This document shows, piece after piece, positions 29,524-37,501 of a DNA stretch of 37,501 nucleotides. The stretch is taken from positions 1 through 37,501 of IMG/VR virus record IMGVR_UViG_3300046009_002327. One strand, written 5' to 3'. The DNA comes from a virus. The position numbers and the translations under genes were made by a program. Position 1 is the first letter of the stretch, and the number at the start of each line of letters is the position of its first letter. Under the pieces are notes generated by a model, which was given only the letters and a program-made list of their open reading frames with translations, was not told where the DNA came from and did no database searches.

Positions 29524-30915
29524 GTGGCTGAACGCATCTACGGCGACCAAAACTTTCGGTTCGATACTTCGAGCGAAGCTGTATTTGTCACTCAGGTTGG
29601 TGCTGATGGTGAGAGCGGAGCATCAGTATCAAACCCAGTTCCGATAAGCCTTGGTGACAGTGCGTCAGTAGATGCGTTTAACCGTCTGCGTGTCAGTCAG
29701 GCATTCACGCTGTTCGACAGTCAGCAGGAATACGGATTCGACACGCTGCGAATCTGGGATGCGACGGCAAACGGTACGCTGTCCTACTCGACTGGCGCTT
29801 CTGACGGCTCCGTGACGAGTGGAAGCAATGCAGTTGGGCCGCGTGACGCTAACACTCGGATGACTCCGATTACCTGCTCCAGCACCGACACGCATTACAG
29901 CATCCTTCAGTCCCGGCAGTACTTCCGCTACATCCCCGGCAAGAGCCACTTGGTTCTGATGACGGGCATCTTCGCTACCGGCGCTAACGCGACAGCATCA
30001 TTCGTCAGGCGCACAAGCACTAGTGGTTCGATAGTGGATAACGATGTTCCGCAAGCGAGTTGGAACATCGACAAGTTCGACGGTACAGGCGTTTCTGGGC
30101 TTACCATCGACTTCACCAAGACGCAGATCATGTTCATCTCGGCGCAGTGGTTGGGCGTCGGACGGGTTGTCGTTGGATTTGACATCGACGGGCTACTGTA
30201 CCCTGCCCATGCGTTTAACCACGCTAACCTCATTGCAGTACCCTACACGCAGACGTTCAACCTGCCGGTGCGTTACGAGGTTAAGACGGTAGGCTCCACG
30301 ACTGAGGCGAGAGTCGGGTACTTTGATCACGCCAACGGAATCTTCCTAAAGACAGTCCGTGCGGTAGCTGGAGGCACGATCCAGTTTGTCTGCTGCTCAG
30401 TTCAGTCGGAAGGTGGTGAGGAACAGCGAGGGTTCCCGCAGGCACGAAGCAACGGCATCACGACGATCACGGTTACGACCCGTAGGCCGATACTGAGTCT
30501 ACGTCCGAAGGCGACTTACAACTCGCTTACAAACAGAGCGCACATTGACTTGGCTGAAATCGCTCTAACAGCACAGACCAATGCATCGTATTGGGAGTTG
30601 GTGATCGGTGGAACCTTGACCGCAGGCGGTGGCGCAGCGACTTGGGTTAGCAACGGGACGAACAGCGTTGCGGAGTACAACATCAATGCTGACGCTATCA
30701 CTGGTGGTGTGACGATCTATGCCGGATACGTCATGGCCGGGAGTGGATCAACGAAAGGTAGCGCGTTGGGTGATCTTGACCTGCGTGGGCCTCTCACGCT
30801 ATCGCAGATCAACGCCCTGACTGCTACGCAACCCAACGTATCGCTTGTCTGCACATCATTCAGTGGTAACAGCATTCTCTCAGGGATGCTTCATTGGCAT
30901 GAACAGGTGATTTGA
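29524..30915 (+). CDS. Virion structural protein (tail or head-fibre), beta-rich
   Basis: A 463-residue protein with GTG start 29524. It contains SVDAFNRLRVSQAFTLFDSQ, LRIWDATANGTLSYSTGASD and QSRQYFRYIPGKSHLVLMTG, a recurring phage structural pattern. It is beta-rich throughout without membrane or enzyme motifs. Found between the adaptor and the hub candidate, it is probably part of the tail or a capsid appendage. The stop overlaps the next ATG as TGATG. Confidence 0.65.
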   Translation: MAERIYGDQNFRFDTSSEAVFVTQVGADGESGASVSNPVPISLGDSASVDAFNRLRVSQAFTLFDSQQEYGFDTLRIWDATANGTLSYSTGASDGSVTSGSNAVGPRDANTRMTPITCSSTDTHYSILQSRQYFRYIPGKSHLVLMTGIFATGANATASFVRRTSTSGSIVDNDVPQASWNIDKFDGTGVSGLTIDFTKTQIMFISAQWLGVGRVVVGFDIDGLLYPAHAFNHANLIAVPYTQTFNLPVRYEVKTVGSTTEARVGYFDHANGIFLKTVRAVAGGTIQFVCCSVQSEGGEEQRGFPQARSNGITTITVTTRRPILSLRPKATYNSLTNRAHIDLAEIALTAQTNASYWELVIGGTLTAGGGAATWVSNGTNSVAEYNINADAITGGVTIYAGYVMAGSGSTKGSALGDLDLRGPLTLSQINALTATQPNVSLVCTSFSGNSILSGMLHWHEQVI

Positions 30916-32474
30916 TGAGAACACCAATCCGATCCAAAGGCGTCAGGCAGCGTGTATCTCGCTCCATGTCCTATTCCGCACCTGTAGGTGGATGGAACGC
31001 TAGGGATGCTCTGGCGGCAATGAAGCCGAATCAAGCTATTGTTCTGAGCAACTGGTTCCCCAAGACTTCGTACTGCGAGATTCGTGGTGGTTATTTGAGC
31101 CATGCCACAGGCGCTACTGGATCAATAAAGACGCTTGCCGTGTATAACGGCATGTCTGGAACTTCCAAGATGTTTGCATCCACGCCTTCTGGCGTATATG
31201 ACGTATCCAGCGCAGGGGCTGTGGGTGCTTCTGTAGCATCAAGGACTGATGGCAAGCACCAGTGCATCAACTTTGCTGACGGCACGAACCAGTACCTGAT
31301 GATGTTCAATGGTGTTGATAAGCCTCTCTACTACGATGGTTCAAGTTGGATAGCGGTTGATGGTGTGACTTCTCCAGCCTTAACCGGGCTGACCACGACG
31401 AGCATTTTCAGCGCCTTTGTGTTCAAGGGAAGGCTGATATTTCTTGAAAAGAACTCGCTCTCCTTCTGGTATCTTGCTTCAGGGGTAGCTGGCGGCGCTT
31501 TGACCGAGTTCGATCTTGGTGGCGTTGCAAAGAAGGGCGGTTACTTGGTAGCCGCTGCAACCTGGACGATTGATGCCGGCGATGGTTCAGACGATAAAGC
31601 CGTGTTCGTAACCTCTGAGGGCGAGTGCTTGGTGTATCAAGGTACAAACCCTTCCAGTGCTACTGCATGGGCGCTGGTTGGCGTCTACGACATTGGCGAA
31701 CCTCTTGGCCGCAGGTGTCTGACCCGGTTGGGTGGTGATTTGATCATCATCACGCAGAACGGTGTATTCCCGCTTTCTGCGGCCCTACAGACGGCGACGA
31801 TTGATAATCGACTCGCTATCACCAACATCATCGAAGATGCCTTTGCCGACGCTGCTAGGTCGTATGGTGCCAACTTTGGCTGGGAGGCGATTCAGTACCC
31901 GGCTCAGGGTGCCATGATCGTGAATGTCCCGATTACTGAGGGCGGCACTCATGAGCAGTATGTGATGAACACCATCACAAAAGCGTGGTGCAAGTTCACT
32001 TCATGGAATGCCGAGACTTTCGCTGTGTTCAATGGCGAGTTGTACTACGCCACAGGAACTACGGTTCAGAAGGCATGGACAGGTACGATTGATGGAGCCA
32101 ACAACATCATTGCTTACGGCAAGACGGCATTCTCGTACTTTGGTGATATGGGAAGCCAGAAGCGGTACAACATGTTCCGGCCCGTATTGACGGTGAATGG
32201 TACGCTTTCCTTCCTGACAGACATCGATGTTGATTTTAGCGACAACATAATGACCGGATCGACAACGTACTCGGTTACGTCAAGTTCGTCGTGGAACGCA
32301 AGTAATTGGGATGTGGCTAGCTGGGCCGCAGGAATGGAAGTCGTTAAGGAATGGACTTCTCCTGACGAAGACCTTGGCTACTGCGCGTCTGGAAAGATCA
32401 AGATTGAGACAAACAGCCTGACGGTTCAATGGATATCTCAGGATTGGATATTCGAGGTAGGGAACGCGCTGTGA
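30915..32474 (+). CDS. Beta-propeller-like tail hub / DNA-stabilisation protein (P22 gp10-like role)
   Basis: A 519-residue protein from ATG 30915 (adjacent TTG rejected). It opens SYSAPVGGWNARDALAAMKP and then repeats blade-like strands (KTLAVYNGM, MFASTPSGVYDVS, LYYDGSSW, AFVFKGRLIFLEKNSLSFWY, LGGDLIIITQNGVFPLS). That is the look of propeller-type tail hub proteins that close the portal channel. It lacks a recognisable enzymatic site. Role is inferred from pattern and order. Confidence 0.68.
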   Translation: MRTPIRSKGVRQRVSRSMSYSAPVGGWNARDALAAMKPNQAIVLSNWFPKTSYCEIRGGYLSHATGATGSIKTLAVYNGMSGTSKMFASTPSGVYDVSSAGAVGASVASRTDGKHQCINFADGTNQYLMMFNGVDKPLYYDGSSWIAVDGVTSPALTGLTTTSIFSAFVFKGRLIFLEKNSLSFWYLASGVAGGALTEFDLGGVAKKGGYLVAAATWTIDAGDGSDDKAVFVTSEGECLVYQGTNPSSATAWALVGVYDIGEPLGRRCLTRLGGDLIIITQNGVFPLSAALQTATIDNRLAITNIIEDAFADAARSYGANFGWEAIQYPAQGAMIVNVPITEGGTHEQYVMNTITKAWCKFTSWNAETFAVFNGELYYATGTTVQKAWTGTIDGANNIIAYGKTAFSYFGDMGSQKRYNMFRPVLTVNGTLSFLTDIDVDFSDNIMTGSTTYSVTSSSSWNASNWDVASWAAGMEVVKEWTSPDEDLGYCASGKIKIETNSLTVQWISQDWIFEVGNAL

Positions 32475-32956
32475 GTGTTACCTACGACATTGAGCCGTTA
32501 TCCGATTGCTGGCCTGAGATTGAAGCAATTGGCCGCGCTCATTGGCAGGAAACGATGGAGTATTACCGTGGGAAGCAGCCTTACGCGCCATCCTATGACC
32601 GTTACAACAGCTACGACAAGGCCGGATGGCTCATTACCTTCACGGCGCGGGACTCCGAGACAGGTCAGATGGTCGGCTACAGCCTGATGTATCTGGTGCC
32701 ATCGATGCACACGCAGACCATGATTGCCACAGAGGATACGATATTCCTGCTGCCTGAGTACAGGCGAGGGAGGAATGGTTTGCGGTTCCACCAGTTCATT
32801 GAGTCCGAGTTGCGAGAGCGTGGAGCGCGGGAGATCGTGGTCACAGCGAAGCCGGGATCAGCCGCTTGCCGATTGCTTGAGCATATCGGGTTCAGCGTTA
32901 TCAATCACCAATACAGCAAACACCTAGACGCGGCAGAGTCTTTACAAGCCGCATGA
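32471..32956 (+). CDS. GNAT family N-acetyltransferase
   Basis: A 161-residue protein with GTG 32471 overlapping the hub stop (GTGA). Core GNAT parts are visible: GYSLMYLVPSMHTQT (strand 4), IFLLPEYRRGRNGLRF with the R-R-G-x-N-G acetyl-CoA loop, then EIVVTAKPGSAACRLLEHIG (strand 5, helix 4). GNAT genes recur in the tail region of podoviruses. It may acetylate a virion protein or a host target; neither is shown. Confidence 0.8.
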   Translation: MSVTYDIEPLSDCWPEIEAIGRAHWQETMEYYRGKQPYAPSYDRYNSYDKAGWLITFTARDSETGQMVGYSLMYLVPSMHTQTMIATEDTIFLLPEYRRGRNGLRFHQFIESELRERGAREIVVTAKPGSAACRLLEHIGFSVINHQYSKHLDAAESLQAA

Positions 32957-32969
32957 TTTAACATATATT
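32941..32969 (+). promoter_or_regulatory. Candidate sigma70 promoter for the ejection-protein genes
   Basis: TTTACA (32941-32946) and TATATT (32964-32969) with a 17-base spacer lie at the end of the GNAT gene. The match is good. It would give a late-module internal start with a leader of about 45 bases containing the hairpin described next. Confidence 0.5.
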
Positions 32970-32982
32970 GCGCGTAGGGGCC

Positions 32983-33018
32983 GACAGTCCTGATAGCGAA
33001 ACCCGTTAGGAGACTGTC
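32983..33018 (+). promoter_or_regulatory. Leader hairpin that overlaps the SD of the next gene
   Basis: GACAGTC (32983-32989) is the inverse of GACTGTC (33012-33018), which runs from the last base of SD AGGAG (33008-33012) to three bases before ATG 33021. Folding would hide part of the ribosome site, so translation of the ejection proteins might be controlled. Confidence 0.5.
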
Positions 33019-33020
33019 CC

Positions 33021-33875
33021 ATGTGTTCACCAAGTCCGCCGCCCGCCCCCGACTATACCGGCGCTGCCGTAGCCCAAGGCATTGCCAACCAAGAAGCCGC
33101 AACCGCTACTTCGCGCCTCAACAACCCGAATGTAGTGAATCCCTACGGGACTCAGACATGGACTGAGGGTGCTACAGCGCAAGACCGTCCGACGATGACG
33201 CAGACGTTCTCGCCGCAACAGCAAGCCCTGTATGATCAGTCGATGCAGACCAAGGGGTTGCTTGGTGGTCTTGGCACACAAGGCGCTACGGCGCTGCAAG
33301 GCGTTATCGGCAACAACCTTGACCTGAGTGGCGCACCGGCAGCACCAGGCTCCGCAGAGCAGACCCGTCAGGGTGCCTACGATGCCATCATGTCCCGCGT
33401 CAATGAGGACACGACAGGGCAGCGTGACCAGCGCAACTCGGAACTGATTGCAGCAGGTATCCGTCCCGGTACGAAAGCCTATGATGACGCGCAGAACCTG
33501 ATTGGCCGGCAATACAACGATGCCCGTCAGCAAGCGATATTGGCTTCCGGTCAGGAAGGCCAGCGCGACTTCAACATGGACACGCAGCGCCGCAAGGACG
33601 CTGTTGCCGAGTTGCTGTTGGGCAGGCAGACTCCGTTGAACGAAATCAACGCCCTGATGAGCGGATCGCAGGTTAGCAACCCGTTTGCTGTACCGGGTGC
33701 AGCGCAGAACTCGAATGTTGCCCCAGCACCGCTGTTTGGTGGGGCGCAGGCGCAGGGTGCTGCGGATATGAATGCCTACAATGCACAGGCGGCAGGGAAC
33801 AATGCCATGATGAGCGGGTTGTTCAGCCTCGGCGGTGCTGCTATTGGCGCTCCGGTTGGCACGTTCAAGTTCTGA
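33021..33875 (+). CDS. Probable internal virion / ejection-associated protein, short
   Basis: A 284-residue protein starting MCSPSPPPAPDYTGAAVAQG, a Pro-rich opening seen in podovirus virion proteins. A helical middle is rich in Gln, Ala and Arg (NEDTTGQRDQRNSELIAAGI, then QYNDARQQAILASGQEGQRD), with a Gly/Ala-rich hydrophobic end. No enzyme motif. With the two genes after it, it fits the set of proteins expelled ahead of DNA. Confidence 0.62.
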   Translation: MCSPSPPPAPDYTGAAVAQGIANQEAATATSRLNNPNVVNPYGTQTWTEGATAQDRPTMTQTFSPQQQALYDQSMQTKGLLGGLGTQGATALQGVIGNNLDLSGAPAAPGSAEQTRQGAYDAIMSRVNEDTTGQRDQRNSELIAAGIRPGTKAYDDAQNLIGRQYNDARQQAILASGQEGQRDFNMDTQRRKDAVAELLLGRQTPLNEINALMSGSQVSNPFAVPGAAQNSNVAPAPLFGGAQAQGAADMNAYNAQAAGNNAMMSGLFSLGGAAIGAPVGTFKF

Positions 33876-33883
33876 GGACGATC

Positions 33884-35137
33884 ATGGCAACTAACCAATA
33901 CGGCCAAACCGAGTGGGATGCTGATCCCGAAACCGCTGCTGAACTGCGGCGTTTATCCAATCAGGAGAAGATGGCTGCTGCGATGATGCAGCGTGGTCAA
34001 GTGCCGCTTACTGGTGGCATGGTGGGTAACACCTATGTCGGCGCATCACCGTTGCAAGGGCTGGCGAATATGTTCCACCAGTACAACGCTAGCAAGGCTA
34101 CGCAGGGTGCGGAGCAGGGCTACAAAGCGTTAAGTGACAGGAAGGCGCAAGAGTACGCTTCCGCGATTTCAGACTACAAGCGCAACACTGTCGGCACACC
34201 AGAGCAACCGATGGGGCCGCCGACTCCTGAAGGTGAGATGGGCGTCAAGCCTGCGTTTGCGCCTTCTCCTGATCAGCGCCGTCAGGCAATCATCGAAGCC
34301 GCTGTGAGTACGAATCCGCGTCTGTCGAAGATGGGGCAGATGGACTTCCAGATGGATGCTCGCAAGGAAGACAAGCAGGACGCTATCCGAGCAAGGATGG
34401 ATGAACTTCAGTTGCGAATTGCTGAAGGCCGAATCACGAAGGAAGAAGCGGATAAGCGGGCTGCTGATCTTCGCCGTGAAATGCAGGAGTCTGCTTTTGC
34501 TAATCAGAAGTCGATGGTTCAGTTAGCGGCAGGATTGCGTCAGGAACCCGCACCCACAGTTACAGAAATTGTAAAAGACGGTAAGGCAGTAAAAGTCGAC
34601 GCAAGGACTGGCCGCGTAATTGGTGAGGCGCTTGTTCAGGGCAAGGGTAAGGGCATGACGCCGACTGCCCAGAAGGAACTGATCCAGACTGATGAGGAAA
34701 TTCAGGGTGGCGCACAGGCACTTGAGTTTCTTAAAGCGGCTAAGGGTATAAACAGCAAGGCAATGGGAGGTCTAGGTTCAGGCGCTATTGCTAACGTAGG
34801 GTCTATCCTTCCCGCAGCAATTCGCCCACAAACTGTTGATGACACTGTTGAATTGGATAACATTCTTCAATCGTCTGCTTTGCCTCAGTTGAAGGCGATA
34901 TTTGGTGGTATGCCGACAGAAGGCGAACGTAAGATTTTGCTTGACGTTCAGGGTTCTTCAGGAAAGACAAAAGAAGTCCGTGAGGGCATTTTTAAGAGAG
35001 CGGAAGATGCTGTGAATGCTCGGCTTAGGTTTGCAAAAGAGAAAGCAAAGTCGCTCCGTGATGGAACGTATTTCTCTGATGACGGTACTCCAAAGTCATC
35101 TGCTTCTGGCGCTTCCGGTGAATGGAAAGACCTGTAA
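33884..35137 (+). CDS. Probable internal virion / ejection protein, coiled-coil rich
   Basis: A 417-residue protein. Residues about 150-215 are a charged helix (MDELQLRIAEGRITKEEADK) flanked by Pro/Met-rich spacers. The C-terminal part (about 265-390) is helical with hydrophobic Gly-rich stretches (KAMGGLGSGAIANVGSILPA). This is typical of ejection proteins that unfold through the tail. Its stop overlaps the next ATG (TAATG), so stoichiometry with the large partner is coupled. Confidence 0.65.
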   Translation: MATNQYGQTEWDADPETAAELRRLSNQEKMAAAMMQRGQVPLTGGMVGNTYVGASPLQGLANMFHQYNASKATQGAEQGYKALSDRKAQEYASAISDYKRNTVGTPEQPMGPPTPEGEMGVKPAFAPSPDQRRQAIIEAAVSTNPRLSKMGQMDFQMDARKEDKQDAIRARMDELQLRIAEGRITKEEADKRAADLRREMQESAFANQKSMVQLAAGLRQEPAPTVTEIVKDGKAVKVDARTGRVIGEALVQGKGKGMTPTAQKELIQTDEEIQGGAQALEFLKAAKGINSKAMGGLGSGAIANVGSILPAAIRPQTVDDTVELDNILQSSALPQLKAIFGGMPTEGERKILLDVQGSSGKTKEVREGIFKRAEDAVNARLRFAKEKAKSLRDGTYFSDDGTPKSSASGASGEWKDL

Positions 35138-37501
35138 TGGCTGATTGGGAATCCGCAGAGAAAGTCCAGAAGAACGATGCTGGAGAGTTTCGCGCCATGA
35201 TTGGCGGCGAGTGGGTTCCTGTCGCCAAAGCACAGAAAAGCGATGCAGGTCAGTATCGTGTTATGCGTGGTGCTTCTGCCGCCGTCCAGCCAGCGCCGAC
35301 TTCTGCGAAGGAACCTAGCCGATTTGAACAAATGGGCAGCAACCCACTTGTGCGCGGCGCTTACGGTCTAGCGGAAGCCGGGACACAGATGCTTACTGGC
35401 ATGGGGGCGTCTGCTGTCGGCGGCATCGAAGGCATCAACAAACTGCTCGGTGGTGGTACGGTAGATCAAGCAGCAGAGCGTGTCCGTGCCGTGCAGGACA
35501 AGTACACCTATCAGCCAAGGACTGCTGAAGGCGAGGTAACGTCAAAGGCTGTAGCCCTGCCGATTGAGTACGCCGGGAAACTTGGCGCGTTCATGGGGAA
35601 GAACAGCGGGATTGCTGAACTTACCGGCACACAGCTTGGCGCTGAGATGATTGGCGAGAAGGCTCCTGAAGCCATTGCCACGATCCTGATGGGCCGCGCA
35701 GGACTGAACAAAGCAGCCAATCGTCCGAATGTAACGGGTACGGCACAAGACCCCTACCTGAGGTCTCAGGCGGCGCGGGAAAGCGTTTCCAATGCTGGTG
35801 TTATTGATGCAGGACGGATTGCAAACCAATACGGGATTGCGATTGATCCTCGCAAGGTCAATCCTTCAGTCAAGAACAAGGTTACAGAGTCATTTGTCAA
35901 AGCCAACGACAAGGCAGAGGCGCTTACCAAGGCTAACGTAGGCAGGCCAGAACAGGCGTTGAAGCTAGATGTCGGGATTGCGGCAGAGACTCCCCTATCG
36001 CTTGAGTCCATACGGGCTGCAAGAGATGCTGCCGGTGGATCACGCGCAACCATTCAGCAGATGGGTGGATTCACCGACGATGGAGCTGTTAGCCAAGCCA
36101 TTGCACGACTTCAGCCGGCGCGTGTTATCGGTGATGAGGCCGCACAGAAAGTTGCGTCAAACCTGATTGATCGCGCTATCACCGACATCCAGAACGGGAT
36201 GAGCGGCGCTGACGTTCTGCGGAACATTGAGCAACTTCGGAAAGAGGCTAGGGACATCCGCAAGGGTACTGATCTCGGCCCTGAAAAGATGGCTATGGCA
36301 AAGGTTCGTGAAGGCATCTCACGCGAACTGGAAGGCTTGATCGATCAGAACCTGCAGCGTCAGGCAGAAGCCAACCCTGCACTTGGGAAACTGCTCGACC
36401 AGTACAAGCAAGACCGTGCAACCCAAGCCAAGACCTACACTCTTGAAGACATCTTCAATGAGAACACAGGCAAGGTCGACATGGGTAAGTTGGCGAAACT
36501 TACCGCAGAGGACAATGCGCTGACCGGGCCGTTTGCTGACCTTGGTAAGGTTGCCGGTGTGTTCCCTGAGTCGTTTAGTTCCGGTGGGCCACTCTCTACC
36601 ATTCAGCGGCATCTGGCTAGGTCAGGTGTTCCTGCTGCAATCGGCATGGGCGTTGGAACTGTGCTAGCGCCTGGTATGGGTACGTTGGGTGGTGCTGTTG
36701 CTGGCGCTGGACTTGGCGAGATGGCAAGTATCCTTGGCGCTCGCCGTATCGCATCACCGGGCTACCAGAGCAAGAACGCTATCCCTGTTGATGCTCGGCC
36801 AATGCGTCAGGCTCTAGGGTACGAGAAGACTCCGGTTGGGCCGGAACCCTTGTCGCTTGCTCCGGTGGGTGAGCCTTTGGTGCCTCCGACTCCGCAAGGG
36901 CCGGTTCCGCAGGGTCGTGGATTGATTGGAATGGCAGATGAAGGGGCAATGCCGGTTCGCGCAGAGCCTCAGATGCCTAGCGTCGAAATGCCAATTGAGG
37001 GGCGCTTGCAGCCTATGTATCAGCGCGGAGGTATTCCAGAGGAAAGTGGACTATCTTTGATCCCAAAAAGTGAGGGGTTAAAGATGCCAGAGGTGCAATA
37101 CCCACCTGCACCTGAAGGCAGGGGGTTGTTGAGCCTTGCCGATGAGCAAGTAGCCGCAATCAAGAATCGTGGTGGAGCAGAGCGTCCTCCTGTGGATTTC
37201 ATGGGCAAGACTGAGTTCTGGCAGCAGAAGCCAATGGTAGAGGCAACAGAAGCCTTCATTCAACGCGCAGAGGAACTGCGTTCTATCATCAACAACAAGT
37301 ACCCGATTGACGGACGTAAGCAGGCTGCTGCGGCAATGGAACTTCAGGCTCTTGAGAAAGAGTTTGGAGCAGGAGCAAAACTAGGTGGATTGCGCGGAAA
37401 GTCAGACGCTTACTCTGCGCTGTATCAGGCTGGCGATACTCAGTTGCCGATACAGAAGACTTTCGATCCTCGCATCACCGCAGCAATACTTGGGAGGAAA
37501 T
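35137..37501 (+). CDS. Large internal virion / ejection protein (partial, runs off the window)
   Basis: From ATG 35137 the frame stays open to the window end, at least 788 residues. The N terminus has two short repeats (KNDAGEFRAM and KSDAGQYRVM) around a WVPVAKAQ spacer. Next come Gly/Ala-rich amphipathic helices near 65-210, long charged helices, a Gly/Ala membrane-active stretch near 500-530, and a Pro-rich linker with paired RGLIGMADE and RGLLSLADE motifs (about residues 594 and 662). It is the type of giant ejection or multi-domain virion protein seen in podoviruses, which may carry an enzyme domain beyond the window. Confidence 0.72.
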   Translation, partial: MADWESAEKVQKNDAGEFRAMIGGEWVPVAKAQKSDAGQYRVMRGASAAVQPAPTSAKEPSRFEQMGSNPLVRGAYGLAEAGTQMLTGMGASAVGGIEGINKLLGGGTVDQAAERVRAVQDKYTYQPRTAEGEVTSKAVALPIEYAGKLGAFMGKNSGIAELTGTQLGAEMIGEKAPEAIATILMGRAGLNKAANRPNVTGTAQDPYLRSQAARESVSNAGVIDAGRIANQYGIAIDPRKVNPSVKNKVTESFVKANDKAEALTKANVGRPEQALKLDVGIAAETPLSLESIRAARDAAGGSRATIQQMGGFTDDGAVSQAIARLQPARVIGDEAAQKVASNLIDRAITDIQNGMSGADVLRNIEQLRKEARDIRKGTDLGPEKMAMAKVREGISRELEGLIDQNLQRQAEANPALGKLLDQYKQDRATQAKTYTLEDIFNENTGKVDMGKLAKLTAEDNALTGPFADLGKVAGVFPESFSSGGPLSTIQRHLARSGVPAAIGMGVGTVLAPGMGTLGGAVAGAGLGEMASILGARRIASPGYQSKNAIPVDARPMRQALGYEKTPVGPEPLSLAPVGEPLVPPTPQGPVPQGRGLIGMADEGAMPVRAEPQMPSVEMPIEGRLQPMYQRGGIPEESGLSLIPKSEGLKMPEVQYPPAPEGRGLLSLADEQVAAIKNRGGAERPPVDFMGKTEFWQQKPMVEATEAFIQRAEELRSIINNKYPIDGRKQAAAAMELQALEKEFGAGAKLGGLRGKSDAYSALYQAGDTQLPIQKTFDPRITAAILGRK

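Overview
The window is a contiguous stretch of a tailed double-stranded DNA phage genome, most likely a podovirus-like phage. The evidence is a compact mosaic with no host housekeeping genes: a short head-tail gene set, no tape-measure or contractile sheath genes, large ejection-protein candidates, and a phage A-family DNA polymerase with an SF3 primase-helicase. Base composition is moderately GC-rich, and Shine-Dalgarno (SD) sites plus sigma70-like promoters suggest a proteobacterial (possibly betaproteobacterial) host. That host call is inference only. No integrase, tRNA or CRISPR array was seen.

Layout. (1) 1-5260, plus strand: end of a truncated gene, two small structural or tail-associated proteins, an 820-residue tail fibre with alternating carbohydrate-binding-like and LamG-like domains, then a lysis-type cassette (small lipoprotein, transglutaminase-like cysteine peptidase, helical membrane protein, DUF5675 protein, a nested small membrane ORF, 3-TM holin). 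(2) 5240-9922, minus strand: a tightly overlapping early operon of about 14 small genes, including several of 30-50 residues, starting with a VRR-NUC nuclease and a DEAD/SNF2-type helicase and ending with a winged-helix regulator. (3) 9923-10008: divergent control region with overlapping promoters and a palindrome. (4) 10009-16307, plus strand: replication operon of a RecB/Cas4-like DUF2800 protein with four cysteines, a putative ssDNA-binding-type protein, DNA polymerase and primase-helicase. (5) 16413-17900, minus strand: seven small genes from a near-consensus promoter, ending at a strong terminator. (6) 17979-18608: about 630 bp without genes but full of repeats (TGGTCA/TGACCA sites, GCTCC repeats, nested inverted repeats, a G-run). 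(7) 18609-37501, plus strand: terminases, portal, scaffold, major capsid, decoration candidate, a methyltransferase plus glycosyltransferase/DUF115 insert, connector and tail proteins, a GNAT acetyltransferase, and ejection-protein candidates, the last running off the window.

The left end (tail fibre, lysis) looks like the continuation of the right end (ejection proteins), as expected if a circular or permuted genome slightly larger than the window was opened here. The points most worth following up are the repeat-dense region before the terminase genes, the virion-embedded sugar/methyl/acetyl transfer genes, the hairpin between an SD and the polymerase start, the divergent switch, and the non-canonical lysis cassette.
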